Part shown: positions 21,636 to 32,917 of the stretch, piece by piece
How positions within the stretch are numbered: the first letter of the stretch is position 1
Layout: the number at the start of each line of letters is the position of its first letter
Assembly (NCBI RefSeq): GCF_020080835.1
Contig: NC_058159.1
Span: 24,896,474 to 24,960,473 of the forward strand
Direction of reading: 5' to 3'
Length of the DNA stretch: 64,000 nucleotides
Source: Cotesia glomerata
Taxonomy: Eukaryota; Arthropoda; Insecta; Hymenoptera; Braconidae
Program-made: the position numbers and the translations under genes
Notes under the pieces: generated by a model
The model's input: the letters and a program-made list of their open reading frames with translations, nothing else
Told to the model about the DNA's origin: nothing
The model's database searches: none

Positions 21636-22721
21636 TTCATTATGTTTCTTCTTTAGACTCTGTAATTCTTTTGTGAAAAAACAAAAAACAATATATTGTG
21701 ATTGTTGTAATTAAGTGCAATTGTGTCAAAAATTTCAATAAATGTTTGCTCAATTTTGTATATTTGGTATAAAATAAAAATTTTTAAGATTTTTAATTAA
21801 AAAAAAATCTCGTTTTTTTAAATTAGGCATTTAATAATTTTTTTTTCTTGCATAAATAAAAAAAATAAACTTTAATAATTATTAATTCAATATTATGATT
21901 GTATTTGCATTTAGCTGATGAATTTTATAATAACTTTTTTTATTATTTGTAAAAATAAATAATAATAATAATTTTATGATTTTTTTTTTTTTTGTTATTA
22001 TGAACATGCTTAATTTTTATATAAAATAAATTCCTCAATTATTGATTTGTTATGTTTGTCTGAAGTTTTTAAAGAAATTAATAATATTCCTTGAAAGAGA
22101 AGAAATTACCAAAAATTCTAATTGAAAAAATCTTAGAATTCTTTCGAGAAAGCTTAAAATTATTTACAACACAAAAATGCCCATTAACTCGAAATTTTTT
22201 TCTAAAACTCCCCAAACGTTAAAGTGAGGAAAAAAATGTAGAAATGATAGCAGTATCAATGCTAATGTCAATGCTGAATTCTATACTATCAAAGATTTCG
22301 AAAATTTAATGCTAAACTATATACACATTAAATACAATCTATAAATAAATTTAGTTCTTTGAAATGCGACAAAAGATTAAATCATTCTTGAAAGTTACAA
22401 GATTAACAATTTCTGACTCCCTACCATCGTTGTCACATCGAATTTTCTGCCTTCAATTTTATATTTCTGCAAACCGTTCCAGCAAGCACTGAAGAACAGT
22501 TCTATCAGTACGGATTTAATTACTACACAAATATATTCCAACATAAAATACAAATTTTTGAATTGTGCGATAATAATAGTAACAAAAGTTAACGAATTTT
22601 TTATTGAATATACAATTTGAACTATATAAAAAATACAGAAATTATAATAAGTTACCGGCCACGTTCGTCAGGAACATAAGTTAAATAATAGTATCAAAAG
22701 TTAAATATAAGCTTGGATAAA

Positions 22722-22994
22722 ATGAGTCTTATCGAGTTCACTAAGAGATGTATTGGAGTGTCAAACAATCCGCTATATAATGTAACACCAAGCCAGATGA
22801 TTAATTATCTAACAAGAGTTAACAAAAAACTAATAGAATTGAAAAGATTAAACAAATTCTATGAATTCCTCGTAGTTTTGAAAAATTATGGTGACGGAGG
22901 CTGGACAAAAGCAGGAATCACCAGCCAAGTACAAGAAATTTTCAACGAGGAGTTGGACCTAAGAGATGAATTCTTAAATACTGTGTTGCTTTAA
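22722..22994 (+). CDS. Small free-standing PAH-like (Sin3-type) domain protein
   Basis: A 90-residue protein from the ATG at 22722; the TTG six residues' worth of frame upstream of it at 22713 is not needed. Residues about 24-90 match the paired amphipathic helix pattern of Sin3 corepressors. INYLTRVNKKLIELKRLNKF gives helix 1 and the start of helix 2, then FYEFLVVLKNY corresponds to the Sin3 F-L-x(2)-hydrophobic-K-x-[FY] core. TKAGITSQVQEIFNEELDL matches the T-x-x-V/I-x-x-x-V-x-x-[LI]-F segment, and the last helix is DEFLNTVLL. In Sin3, PAH domains bind short helices of transcription repressors. A lone domain could act as an adaptor or decoy, which is inference. No signal peptide, no visible intron. 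It is the only intact member of the array at 20.3-27.2 kb, so it may be young or under selection. Confidence 0.65.
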   Translation: MSLIEFTKRCIGVSNNPLYNVTPSQMINYLTRVNKKLIELKRLNKFYEFLVVLKNYGDGGWTKAGITSQVQEIFNEELDLRDEFLNTVLL

Positions 22995-23638
22995 TCCACA
23001 AGTTTCTACTTTACACTCTATAATTATTTTTGTGAATAAGAAAAAAAAACGATAAATATATTCTGATTTTTGTGATAAAGTGCAATTGTGTAACGAATTA
23101 TAAGGAATGTTTGCTCAATATTGTATATTTGGTATGAAATAAAAATTTTTATGATTTTTAATTAAAAAAAAATCTCGTTATTTTTTTGAATTAGGCATTT
23201 AATAATTTTTTTTTCTTGCATAACTATAAAAAATAAACTTTAATAATTATTAATTCAATATTATGATTGCATCTACATTTAGCTGATGAATTTTATAATA
23301 ACTTTTTTTTATTATTTATAAAAATAAAAAATAATAATAATTTTATGATTTTTTTTGTTATTATGAACATGCTTCATTTTTATATAAAATAAATTTCTCA
23401 ATTATTGATTTGCTATGTTTGTCTGAAGTTTTGAAAGAAATTAATAATATTCCTTGAAAGAGTAAATTCAAGTAAAAAAAAATGGATAATTCACTTTGTA
23501 TTTTATTCTAGTTAAGGATATTTAAAATTCTTTCAATCAATTACTAAAGATTATAATTAAAAAAATTGTTGGAATTTTTACGAAAAAGCTTAAAATTATT
23601 TACAAGATAAAAATGCCCATTTTCTAGAAGAAATTTTT

Positions 23639-23689
23639 AATGAGAAACTGGACCTAAAAGATAAATTTCCAAGTACGGCGTTGCGTTAA
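23639..23689 (+). pseudogene. PAH-like gene remnant (C-terminal end)
   Basis: Reads EIFNEKLDLKDKFPSTALR with a stop, nearly identical to the remnant at 21576 and preceded by the same CCCATTTTCTAGAA junction. The rest of the coding region is missing. Confidence 0.85.
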
Positions 23690-24257
23690 TTCATTATGTT
23701 TCTTCTTTAGGCTCTGTAATTTATTTGTGAGAAAAAAAAAAGAATATATTGTGATTGTTGTAATTAAGTGCAATTGTATCGAAAATTCCAATAAATGTTT
23801 GCTCAATTTTGTATATTTGGTATAAAATAAATATTTTTAAGATTTGTAATTAAAAAAAAAATCTCGTTGTTTTTTTAAATTAGGCATTTAATAATTTTTT
23901 TTTCTTACATAAATATAAAAAATAAACTTTAATAATTATAAATTCAATATTATGATTGTATTTACATTTAGCTGATGAATTTTATAATAACTTTTTTTAT
24001 TATTTATAAAAAAAAAAAAATAATAATAATTTTATGATTTTTTTTTTGTTATTATGAACATGCTTCATTTTTATATAAAATAAATTCCTAAATTATTGAT
24101 TTGTTATGCTTGTCTGAAGTTTTGAAAGAAATTAATAATATTCCTTGAAAGAGTAAATTCAAGTAAAAAAAATGGATAATTCACTTTGTAATTTATTCTA
24201 GTTAAGGATATTTAAAATTCTTTCAATCAATTACTAAAGATTATAATTAAAAAAATT

Positions 24258-24941
24258 AGGAAAACGGTTGACCCTGAAGGCCATCCCTGCAACTTCCCGC
24301 TAATTCCATACTTAGGCGCTTAAAATTGCACCAATGGCGTTTTTGAGCTCTTCGAGCTCAAAAATACAATTTATGGGTTATTTTGAGCTCTCCAAGCTCA
24401 AAGAGATTGTTTTACTATGCTTTTGAGCTCTTCGAGCTCAAAAGTCTGATAGGAATTTGGTGACACTATTTTTTGAATTTTTAAACCGCAATAACTTTTG
24501 AATGAATAAACCGATTTTCACGCGGTTGGCAGCATTTGACGCAGTTTTTCAAGCCTCACAAAGAATCTCAAATTTTGAATTGATCGCGCTAGGAATTTCG
24601 GAGTTATTCCGAAATAACACTTTTTTCAGTTTTCTTTCGTTCACGATATCTCTCGAACGAATCAACCGATTTTGACCGGACTGGTGGCGATCGACGTGGT
24701 TTTTTAAGGTAAAGAGCTGATTAGTTTTTGGAATTGAACTATTAAGCCGTTTAAAAGTTATTCCAAAAAAACCACATTTGAAAAAATTTTTTTTTTTCAG
24801 TTTTTTGAAGATTTCTCAAAATCTATTGATCTGAATCGGTCCAAATAGTTTTCAAAATCTAAGTTTGGTCAAGCCCTTTCGAATGGCACCAACCGCGATG
24901 AAATCGGTCAAGCCGTTCAAAAGTTATAAGCGGTTCACATA

Positions 24942-25007
<66 letters not shown>

Positions 25008-25168
25008 TACATACATACAGACGCCGTGACAACCTCGCGGGGATAGTCAGGGAAGCTTCCTGTGACCTTCAAACGTTGAGATCTCATGAAAACTCGGTTT
25101 TTGCAAAACGGGGTGAAAACAATAACTTCCCGATTTTTGAAAATCTTCGATTTTCGTAGCGGGAAGTT
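24258..25168. mobile_element. Dispersed repeat, complete copy 2 (ACTTCCCGCT...AGCGGGAAGT), inserted in the array
   Basis: Begins GGAAAACGGTTGACCCTGAA, with AACTTCCCGCTAA at about 24289 and the complementary TAGCGGGAAGTT ending at about 25168. GAGCTC palindromes lie in its left half. A CA/CATA microsatellite lies at 24949-25018, and the tail contains GGGAAGCTTCCTGTGACC. It splits an array unit: the sequence left of 24257 and right of 25169 is continuous in other copies. No protein-coding frame, so it is non-autonomous. Confidence 0.8.
24949..25018. repeat. (CA)n and (CATA)n microsatellite
   Basis: About 25 CA dinucleotides, then four CATA units, inside the dispersed repeat at 24258-25168. Confidence 0.95.
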
Positions 25169-25237
25169 AAAAATTCTTGGAATTTTTACGAAAAAGCTTA
25201 AAATTATTTACAAGATAAAAATGCCCATTTTCTAGAA

Positions 25238-25295
25238 GAAATTTTTAATGAGAAACTGGACCAAAAAGATAAATTTCCAAGTACGGCGTTGCGTT
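25238..25295 (+). pseudogene. PAH-like gene remnant (C-terminal end)
   Basis: Reads EIFNEKLDQKDKFPSTALR then a stop. Same junction as the other remnants. It belongs to the array unit split by the 24258-25168 insertion. Confidence 0.85.
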
Positions 25296-25794
25296 AATTC
25301 ATTATGTTTCTTCTTTAGACTCTGTAATTCATTTGTGAAAAAACAAAAAACAATATATTGTGATTGTTGTAATTAAGTGCAATTGTGTCAAAAATTCCAA
25401 TAAATGTTTGCTCAATTTTGTATATTTGGTATAAAATAAAAATTTTTAAAATTTGTAATTAAAAAAAAAGTCTCGTTATTTTTTTAAATTAGGCATTCAT
25501 TAACTTTTTTTTTGTTACATAAATAAAAAAAATAAACTTTAATAATTATTAATTCAATATTATGATTGTATTTACATTTAGCTGACGAATTTTATAATAA
25601 CTTTTTTTATTATTTATAACTTATAACAATTAATAATAATAATTCCATGATTCATTTTTCTTGTTATTATGAACATGCTCCATATTTACATAAAATAAAT
25701 TTTTGAATTATTGAACTATTATGTTCCCTGAAGTTTCAAAAGAAATTAATAATATTTCTTGAAAGAATAGATTTAACTTAAAAAAAATTAGAAG

Positions 25795-26815
25795 AACGGT
25801 AGACCTTGAAGGCCATTCCGACAACTTCCCGCTAATTCCATACCTAGGTGCTTAAAATTGCACTAATGATGTTTTTGAGCTCTCCGATTTATGTATTATT
25901 CTTAGCTCTCCGAGCTTAAAGAGATAGCATTTCTATGCTTTAGAGCTCTTCGAGCTCAAAAGTCTGATAGAAGTTTCATAAAACAACAATTTTTTTTGTA
26001 TTTGCATCCGACGCAGTTCTTTTAGCCTCATAAATAATCTTTAAGTTTGAATTGATAAAACTAGGAAATATCGAGTAAGTCCGAAAAAACATTTTATTTG
26101 GTTTTCTTTCTTTCACGATATCTCTAAAACGAATCGACCACTCGGTATAGGGCTCGTATACCTCACACCAGTTAGGTGTAGGTAAGATCAAGCATTTATG
26201 ATGATAAGTATACAATAACAAAAAAAAATATTGTACAATGTATACAAAGTATACTATGCAAAAAAACATAGTATAATTTATAAAGCTATAAAAATTTAGT
26301 TAATAGAAATAATAAACCTTAGAATAACGGTTACCGAATATTCCTAATACTGAGTAAGGTCCCCCCTCCCCCCTTTATCCTTTATTTCCCCAGTTCCCAA
26401 ATTTGTCTTTAATTACAAATTTAGCTATAAATTATGGCGTTTTTGGAATTGATCGATTAAACCGTTAAAAAGTTATTTCAAAAAATGTCGGAGTTATGTT
26501 GAAAAAACACTTGTTTCCAAATATTTCGTCGAGGATATCTCTCGAACCAATCAACCAATTTTCACGTTCTTGGCGGTAATTGACGTAGTTTTTTGAGCTT
26601 TAAAAATTATTCTATTTCATCAAAAACGACCCGATAAGAAATGTCGAAGTTATGTGAAGAAAACACTTTTTTCGGTTTTCTTTCCTGCACGATATCTCTC
26701 GAACGAATCAACCGATTTTGACCGGATAAGCGGTGATCGACATGGTTTTTCAATGTTAAGGGCGGATTAGTTTTTGGAGTTGATCGATAGAGCCGTTGAA
26801 AAGTTATTTAAAATT
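25795..26815. repeat. Dispersed repeat, decayed copy 3 (ACTTCCCGCT family)
   Basis: The left part (AGAAGAACGGTAGACCTTGA, ACTTCCCGCTAATTCC) matches the copies at 19755 and 24258, and GAGCTC motifs are present. A foreign AT-rich stretch with short poly-C runs (about 26348-26372) interrupts it. CACGATATCTCTCGAACGAATCAACCGATTTTGACCGG-type sequence resumes at about 26690. No gene. Confidence 0.65.
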
Positions 26816-26867
26816 CTTTCATTTAATTACCAAAAATTCTAATTAAAAAAAATCTTAGAATTTTTAC

Positions 26868-26996
26868 TAGGAGTGTGCGAATCCCGTTCGAATCGAATCG
26901 AACCGAATCCTCGGATTCGATTCGATATTAGAGTCGAATATCGAATAGTTTGAATTTCTCGAACTATTCGAAATTTCGAATATTCGTACACCCCTA
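26868..26996. mobile_element. 129-bp hAT-like MITE with 8-bp target duplication
   Basis: The ends TAGGAGTGTGCGAAT and ATTCGTACACCCCTA are inverted complements (consensus TAGGGGTGTRCGAAT). The 8-bp direct repeat ATTTTTAC lies immediately outside, at 26860-26867 and 26997-27004. An 8-bp duplication and TAGGG-type ends are typical of hAT transposons. It is inserted in the last array unit, inside sequence that reads through in the other units. Confidence 0.85.
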
Positions 26997-27050
26997 ATTT
27001 TTACGAGAAAGCTTAAAATTATTTAATAAGATAAAAGTACGTATTTCCCA

Positions 27051-27112
27051 GAAGAAATTTTCAATGAGGAACTGGACCTGAAAGATGAATTTTAAATACC
27101 GTGTTGCGTTAA
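27051..27112 (+). pseudogene. PAH-like gene remnant (C-terminal end, most diverged)
   Basis: Reads EEIFNEELDLKDEF and then a premature TAA, a small deletion relative to the other copies. It is followed by the usual 3' flank, cut short at a poly-A run (about 27157-27181). Confidence 0.8.
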
Positions 27113-27181
27113 TCCATAATGTTTTTTCTTCAGACTCTATAATTCTTTTTGTGAAAAAAAAAAAAAAAAAAAAAAAAAAAT

Positions 27182-27780
27182 AACAATGGAAATATTATGC
27201 AAAAACTGTTTACAGGCTCTCTTTTTTTTCTCGCTAATCCTCGAGTCGACTCGAAAGCTTTTCGTTTAGTAATGTTTGCAGTGGTTTGCAGTTTATAAAG
27301 AACAGAGATCTTATATTGTCTTTATTGAGGAAACGGTCCAGGAATGACATGCTGTTCCTTGACCATGCCTCATTAAGTCAAAGTTCCTGGTCAAATTTCG
27401 CTCTGTAGCCAAAATATTGGCTCCGATTACAATTTCAGACACCCTTTCGCCACGCTAGCATACTACGCTAGTTACTCTTATACTAGCATTTCCTTATAAT
27501 AAATGAAAATAATTTCAATTATATGTATCATCGGGATATGTATCATTGCACATATGTATCATTCGGTATATGTGGAATCGAAATTTGAAGAAATGGGATA
27601 TGTATCATCGGAAGTTGGGTAACTGACACATATGTATCATCGAAATATGGGTAAAAGATACCCGCTCGCTTCACATATATTTCATATGAAATCGAGAAAT
27701 CTCAATTTTATGTTGGGATTAACTTAATTATAAATAATGAAAATGACCAAATAAACACATTTTTCAAGATAATAATTTTT
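27182..27780. other. Intergenic stretch with TATGTATCAT motif repeats
   Basis: No gene seen. From about 27525 to 27645 the motif TATGTATCATCG or a close variant occurs five times at irregular spacing. Position is 3' of the ARMC6 gene and at the right edge of the accessory island. Confidence 0.5.
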
Positions 27781-28110
27781 TCATTTATTTTTCTAATTCG
27801 CGATGTGTAATAATAATTTGTTTAAGATAATTATATATTTATGTATAAATTTATAAAAATGTTTACTTTAAAAGTTTTTGATTTAGATAAAAAAGAATTA
27901 AAGAATAACCTTTACATAATTTCTAGAATTATCAATAACTTCTGAAAATACATGATTATTCTTTATGATACTTACATTAATAATAATTATATTTTCAGCT
28001 TTGAAAAAAATTTATAGCGAAAAATTAATCAACTTTCAACTATGATAGATTGTATATTCATTAATATAACTGTAAAAGCATTTAAATGAATGATAAAACT
28101 TGAGCACAAA

Positions 28111-29750
28111 TTAATTCTGCAAAGCAATGCCTTTACCCGTCCACGGTTCCTTAAGGTCAACTTTCAAGCCTAAATCTCGAAGAGCAGCTTTAGCTTCAGC
28201 TTCAACGGCGACTCCGTGGTTCTTAATGGCGTCAGCAAGCAGTGACTCTACACCGTAAGCCACAAATTCCCGAGACTCGGCTCTGTTTTTCACCGCCATA
28301 TTTCGGATAGCCCGACAAGCATGTCTCAGAGTTTTGTGGCTCTTCGGAAATTGCTTCATCGCGTCAAGCATCACGATAGGTGCTCCGCAGTCGTAAAAAA
28401 CTCCAGCGTTCGAGGAACTACGGAGAGTCAAAGCTGAGATACATGAGAAGCCTGCAGCGACGACACTCTCTGAGCTCTTGAACCTGCTGATTGCTGAGAC
28501 GATAAGCGGACAACTGCCGCAGGTCACGATATGGCTCTTAACATTGTCGTTACCAGCCAGAGCACTCAGCAATTTCAGAGCTTGTCCGTTGAGTTTCTCC
28601 GAGTCTGCGTGGTTTATCATAACTTCCAAGATTAATGTTAGGCCACCAGCATCCTCAACATCTTGACAATATTCATTCCTCACGACAAGACTCGCTAATG
28701 TCGCCATCAAATCACCTACCACATCCTCGTCGTCTTTAAATTCTGTTAAAGTGAACAGTAAAAATATTTAATAGTACATAATATTTTCAATTACCCTTAA
28801 AAAATTAATATTATCATTGATGAAAACAAACCTGACAAAAGATTCGTCAAGATATCGATGGCAACTTTGGCAAGCTGGCTGGCATGTTCGTGAGCTTTTC
28901 CGAACTCTAGTCTCACATCATCATCAAGCACCAACGCACGAACAACACTACAAGCATCTCTTAGCTCAGAACTTGTTTTTTCTTTCTTACTGAGAATTTT
29001 CATTATTCTGTCAATTATTCCAGCTTCGACGAGGTTCTGCCTGTTCATTTCATGCTTGATGCAGCACTCTTTTATCCAATGCAAAATATTTTTTGTACAT
29101 TCTACATCCTCCTGACTATCCAAGAACCTTGATACAAATTAAAAGGTTGCATTAAATTGAATTTTTCAATCCAAATAAAATAAATAAGGATTTACACATT
29201 AGTGAATAAAAGCAACTTACTCAATTTGAAGGTCTATACCAGCAGAGTCGAGCAAATCAGGGTTACCAGTCATCAATGAAGTCATGGCTTTCAAAGCTGG
29301 TTTGAGGATACTTACGTCATCCTTGGTGTCTTTTATTAAGGCTAAGATTATCGGATAAGCGTTTTCCTTGCTCGCAAATACACGTCGTGCGATGTCTTTG
29401 TCGAGTTCAGTCTTAAGAGATTCTAATACACGTGGAACGTCTTCATAGTTTTTGTTTTCTGAGGCAGTTGACAGGTTTTGCAGGCAAGATTGTATCACAT
29501 TTGAGTTGTCATTAAGCGCTAAGTCTTTTATTATGTTGGTGAGATCGATACCCTGCAAAAATGTCAATTTTTTAATTATAAAAATAGAAAATAACCTGAG
29601 TAATGATGATGAATCATAGATTTGTTTACTGACTTGAGCTTCAAATTGTTTGATGGCATCCTCTATAGCTTCTTCAGGTGTCATCGATAAGTCTTCGATA
29701 TTTTCTTTTACGACTTCGTCGTACGTCTCCTGCTTGATCACTCGCACCAT
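28111..29750 (-). CDS. ARMC6: Armadillo repeat-containing protein 6 (ARMC6) orthologue
   Basis: Four exons on the minus strand: 29750-29634, 29552-29221, 29127-28832 and 28742-28111 (stop at 28111-28113). They encode 458 residues, close to the vertebrate length. The start MVRVIKQETYDEVVKENIED and the junction FEAQ|GIDLTNIIKDL match the family. Exon 2 carries PDLLDSAGIDLQ. Exons 3 and 4 hold armadillo helices (NAGVFYDCGAPIVMLDAMKQ; LRHACRAIRNMAV). ARMC6 is a conserved cytosolic or nuclear armadillo protein of unclear biochemical role. It is head-to-head with delta-COP, with 528 bp between the start codons. Its last exon and 3' flank were duplicated to 14.3-15.4 kb. The ORF running past the first donor is intron read-through. 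Confidence 0.93.
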
Positions 29751-30278
29751 GATTACTGAGGTTTTATTTTCAACAGACTGTTTTTCACCTTCCTCGACCT
29801 AAATACCCATAAAAGGATTGAATTTCTGAGAGAATGATGATGCTGACTGCTGCTTCCACCATTCCCACTTAAACTTACTCACTCTTTACTTTCACTCTCG
29901 TTTGCTGTCTTGGCTAGTGACGGTAATCAGTGGTTTAGTGGTTTTATCCTAGCCGGAGTAAGATGACAACAAAACTCCTGGAAAATCATTGACTATCAGC
30001 TGATCGAACTTCGGATAACTAGAGTTTTGCTAAAATGTCACCAGGGAGTGCGCCAGTAGGTGAAACTAGCCAATCAGAATGTTTTAAATAATTCAAATTT
30101 CCACAATGAAAACGCGTCAGAAACGTCACCATTGCACACGTCATCTAGAGTACGCCCTCTCATGTAAATGTCGAAAATTAAAGACTCTTGGGTGTAATAT
30201 GTGAAGAGCTGGCAAAAATCAACATTTTACGTAGGTTATTAAATACACGGATTCTGTAACAATAATCAACTCATCAAA
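29751..30278. promoter_or_regulatory. Shared intergenic region of ARMC6 and delta-COP (probable bidirectional promoter)
   Basis: 528 bp between two divergent housekeeping genes, less AT-rich than the flanking introns. It includes GTCACCAGGGAGTGCGCC and AACGTCACCATTGCACACGT. No TATA box was recognised at a sensible distance from either start. Confidence 0.5.
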
Positions 30279-32917
30279 ATGGTAATTATTATTCATTTAT
30301 TAATTATAACACTTTGCGTAGTATTTTTTTGAACATGTCACACTTTTTAAAAAAACCGGAATTCCATTTTATTAATTACTACACCTGTGACCGTATTTAA
30401 TTGTATTGCAAGTGAAATGACGTTTTGGGTAGTTACTAATATTTATTTAAAAAATCTAATGGACAATATGTTTTTTAGGTGCTGATATCAGCTGCAGTTA
30501 CCACCAAGAATGGAAAAAGTGAGTATGACAGATACGTGTTTTACCATAACCGTGACAGTGCCATGTTGGACAGTTTTAAGAGATAATTATTTTACTTATC
30601 ACTTTCAGCAATCGTGTCAAGACAATTCGTTGAGATGACCAAAGCCAGGATAGAAGGTCTCCTTGCTGCTTTTCCAAAACTAATGAGCACTGGGAAGCAA
30701 CATACCTTCGTTGAGACAGATTCTGTTAGATATGTCTACCAGCCTTTGGAAAAATTGTATATGCTGTTGATAACGACCAAGGCCAGTAATATTTTAGAGG
30801 ATTTGGAGACTTTAAGATTATTCGCGCGAGTGGTAATTTTTTAATTTGCTAACATTTTTTAAGGTGTTATTTTGTGATACTGAAATTAACAGACATCTGT
30901 CAAATGTTTGGTTTTTTATAGCAACTAAATTATAAAAAAATTTCACTTCTAGAGGTTGAAATAAATTACAAGTGCAAATTTTTTTTTTATTAATAAATTT
31001 TCCATAAAAATTTAAAACATTGTCAGATATCAGCTAATTTCAGTATCATGTTATTTTTATATGAAAATTAAGTTAACCGGCATTTAAAAATTTTTCGATT
31101 TTTTTTTTTATTAAACAAATTATTGCAATATAATAAAAAAAATTTTTCATTTGTAAAAAACTTGAAAAACTCTAAGTGCAATTTTAAAAAAATATTTTTC
31201 AGTTCTAATTTAATAATTTAAAAAAATCAAAAAATTAAAAACGTCAGCTAACTTTAGTGTTATTATTTTTATGTACAATTATTGATGAATATTTATAGAT
31301 TCCCGAGTACTGTAAATCAATGGAAGAATCTGAGATCGCTGACAATGCTTTCAACTTAATATTTGCCTTCGATGAAATAGTTGCTTTAGGATACCGCGAA
31401 AGTGTCAACCTCGCACAAATCAGAACTTTTGTGGAGATGGATTCTCACGAAGAACGTGTGTTCCAAGCTGTCAGATTCACACAGGAACGCGAGGCTAAGA
31501 ACAAGATGCGAGAGAAAGCCAAGGAGTTACAGAGACAGCGGATGGAGGCCAACAAAAAAGGAGGAGCTAAAAGTCCTAATTTCGGAAGTGGTTATGGCAA
31601 TAGCAGTAGTAATTTCACACCTACTGCTAATGTTGTTGGTGATTCTGCGAATTATGTGCCTGAACCTGTTAAACCGAGTTATATGCCATCGTAGGCTTAC
31701 TTTTTACAATAATTTTGTTCAATTTAATTCAAATGATACAGCTTTAAGTTGATTTTTTTTTTTACAGAAAGCCTTCTGCTGGAAGTGGTGCCATGAAACT
31801 GGGAGGTAAAGTCCGTGACGTTGACTCATTTGTCGACCAATTGAAGGAAGAAGGTGAAACAGTTGCGTCGAATGTCAAAGTAGACACGAAAATAGCTCCA
31901 ATTATTCCTCAAGCAGCTAACACAGAGCTGTAAGTATTTACTAAAAGTAATATAAAAGAAACTAAAGAATGGAGTTGTTGATATAAATGTTTATTTTTGT
32001 AGAGTACATTTAAGACAAGAAGAAAAGTTGAACGTACGCGTTGGTCGCGATGGAGGAGTCCAACACTTTGAATTGCACGGTTTGGTGACTTTGCATATTA
32101 AAGACGAAAAATGGGGTCGCATTCGCGTGCAATTAGAGAATGAAGATTCACGAGGTATCCAGCTGCAGACACATCCGAATGTTGATAAAGATTTGTTCAG
32201 AACTCACGGACAAATAGGTCTTAAAATTCCCACTAAACCATTCCCGCTAAATACTGATGTAGGAGTTTTGAAATGGAGATTACAGTCTCATGATGAAACA
32301 GCCTTGCCTATTTCTAGTACGTATTTTTATAAAAAAAAATTCAAACAAGTTGTTTTGTTGACTTAACTAAATTTTCTAATCAAATTATATAAACTAAAAT
32401 TAAATTGTTATTTGATGATTTTTTTAGTCAACTGTTGGCCTTCGGAAAATGGTGAGAATGGATGCGACGTCAACATAGAGTACGAGTTGGAACAAACAGA
32501 CCTAGAATTAAATGACGTGCAAATAAACATTCCGTTGCCCATGGGTTGTAGTCCAATTGTAAATGAATGCGATGGTCAGTACACCCATGAGGCCAGAAGA
32601 AATACACTTTTATGGTCATTGCCGTTAGTCGATGCTTCTTCGAAATCCGGATCCATGGAATTTTCAGCGCCGTCCTCAACTCCTTCCGACTTTTTCCCAT
32701 TGAGAGTTTCATTCACATCTAAAACTTCATACGCTAAAATAAAGGTAAATTATTATTTATTAAAATTATTAAAAGTTACAATTTTATGTCTTCAATTTAA
32801 TGCTCATATTTTTTTTTTTTTTTTCAGGTCATCGATGTATTGTTGGTAGAAGATGAAAGTCCAGTAAAACATTCAGTGGATACTGTATTCTCTACAGAAA
32901 ATTACGAAGTCGTGTAA
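30279..32917 (+). CDS. deltaCOP: Coatomer subunit delta (delta-COP)
   Basis: Subunit of the COPI vesicle coat that acts in Golgi-to-ER traffic. Exons 30279-30281 (the ATG alone), 30479-30518, 30609-30832, 31299-31690, 31768-31929, 32003-32316, 32428-32744 and 32828-32917 join in frame to 513 residues, the usual length of the family. The N-terminal longin-type domain starts MVLISAAVTTKNGK and continues through LEKLYMLLITTKASNILEDL. A charged helical linker follows (AKNKMREKAKELQRQRMEAN). The C-terminal mu-homology domain runs from about residue 270 to NYEVV, with WPSENGENGCDVNIEYELEQ. The first exon contributes only the start codon. It shares its upstream region with ARMC6 and converges on the ankyrin gene at 33.4 kb. 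Confidence 0.96.

Larger units (their letters stand above)
20289..27180 (+). repeat. Tandem array of copies of the small PAH-like gene
   Basis: At least five units share one 3' flank, recognised by AATTCAATATTATGAT, TTAGCTGATGAATTTTATAA and TTATGAACATGCT. The units start at about 20289 (3' part only), 21430, 22086 (the full-length gene), 23480 and 24176 (split by an insertion at 24258-25168), with a worn unit at 26810-27180. The full unit is about 1.4 kb and the deleted units about 0.65-0.7 kb. Deleted units keep only the last 19 codons or so of the gene behind a shared left segment. All units run in the same direction. Confidence 0.85.

Noticed and set aside
22713..22721. TTG start for the PAH-like protein
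   Set aside because: An ATG in frame three codons later (22722) is the normal eukaryotic choice.
25976..26269. 97-codon minus-strand ORF
   Set aside because: Falls across a dispersed repeat and an AT-rich insertion; no protein family features.
14300..28760. Integrated polydnavirus segment
   Set aside because: The direct repeats are plain ARMC6 gene sequence. No viral structural or typical bracovirus gene family was recognised apart from a host-type ankyrin-PRANC-like gene, and no segment-junction motif was identified.
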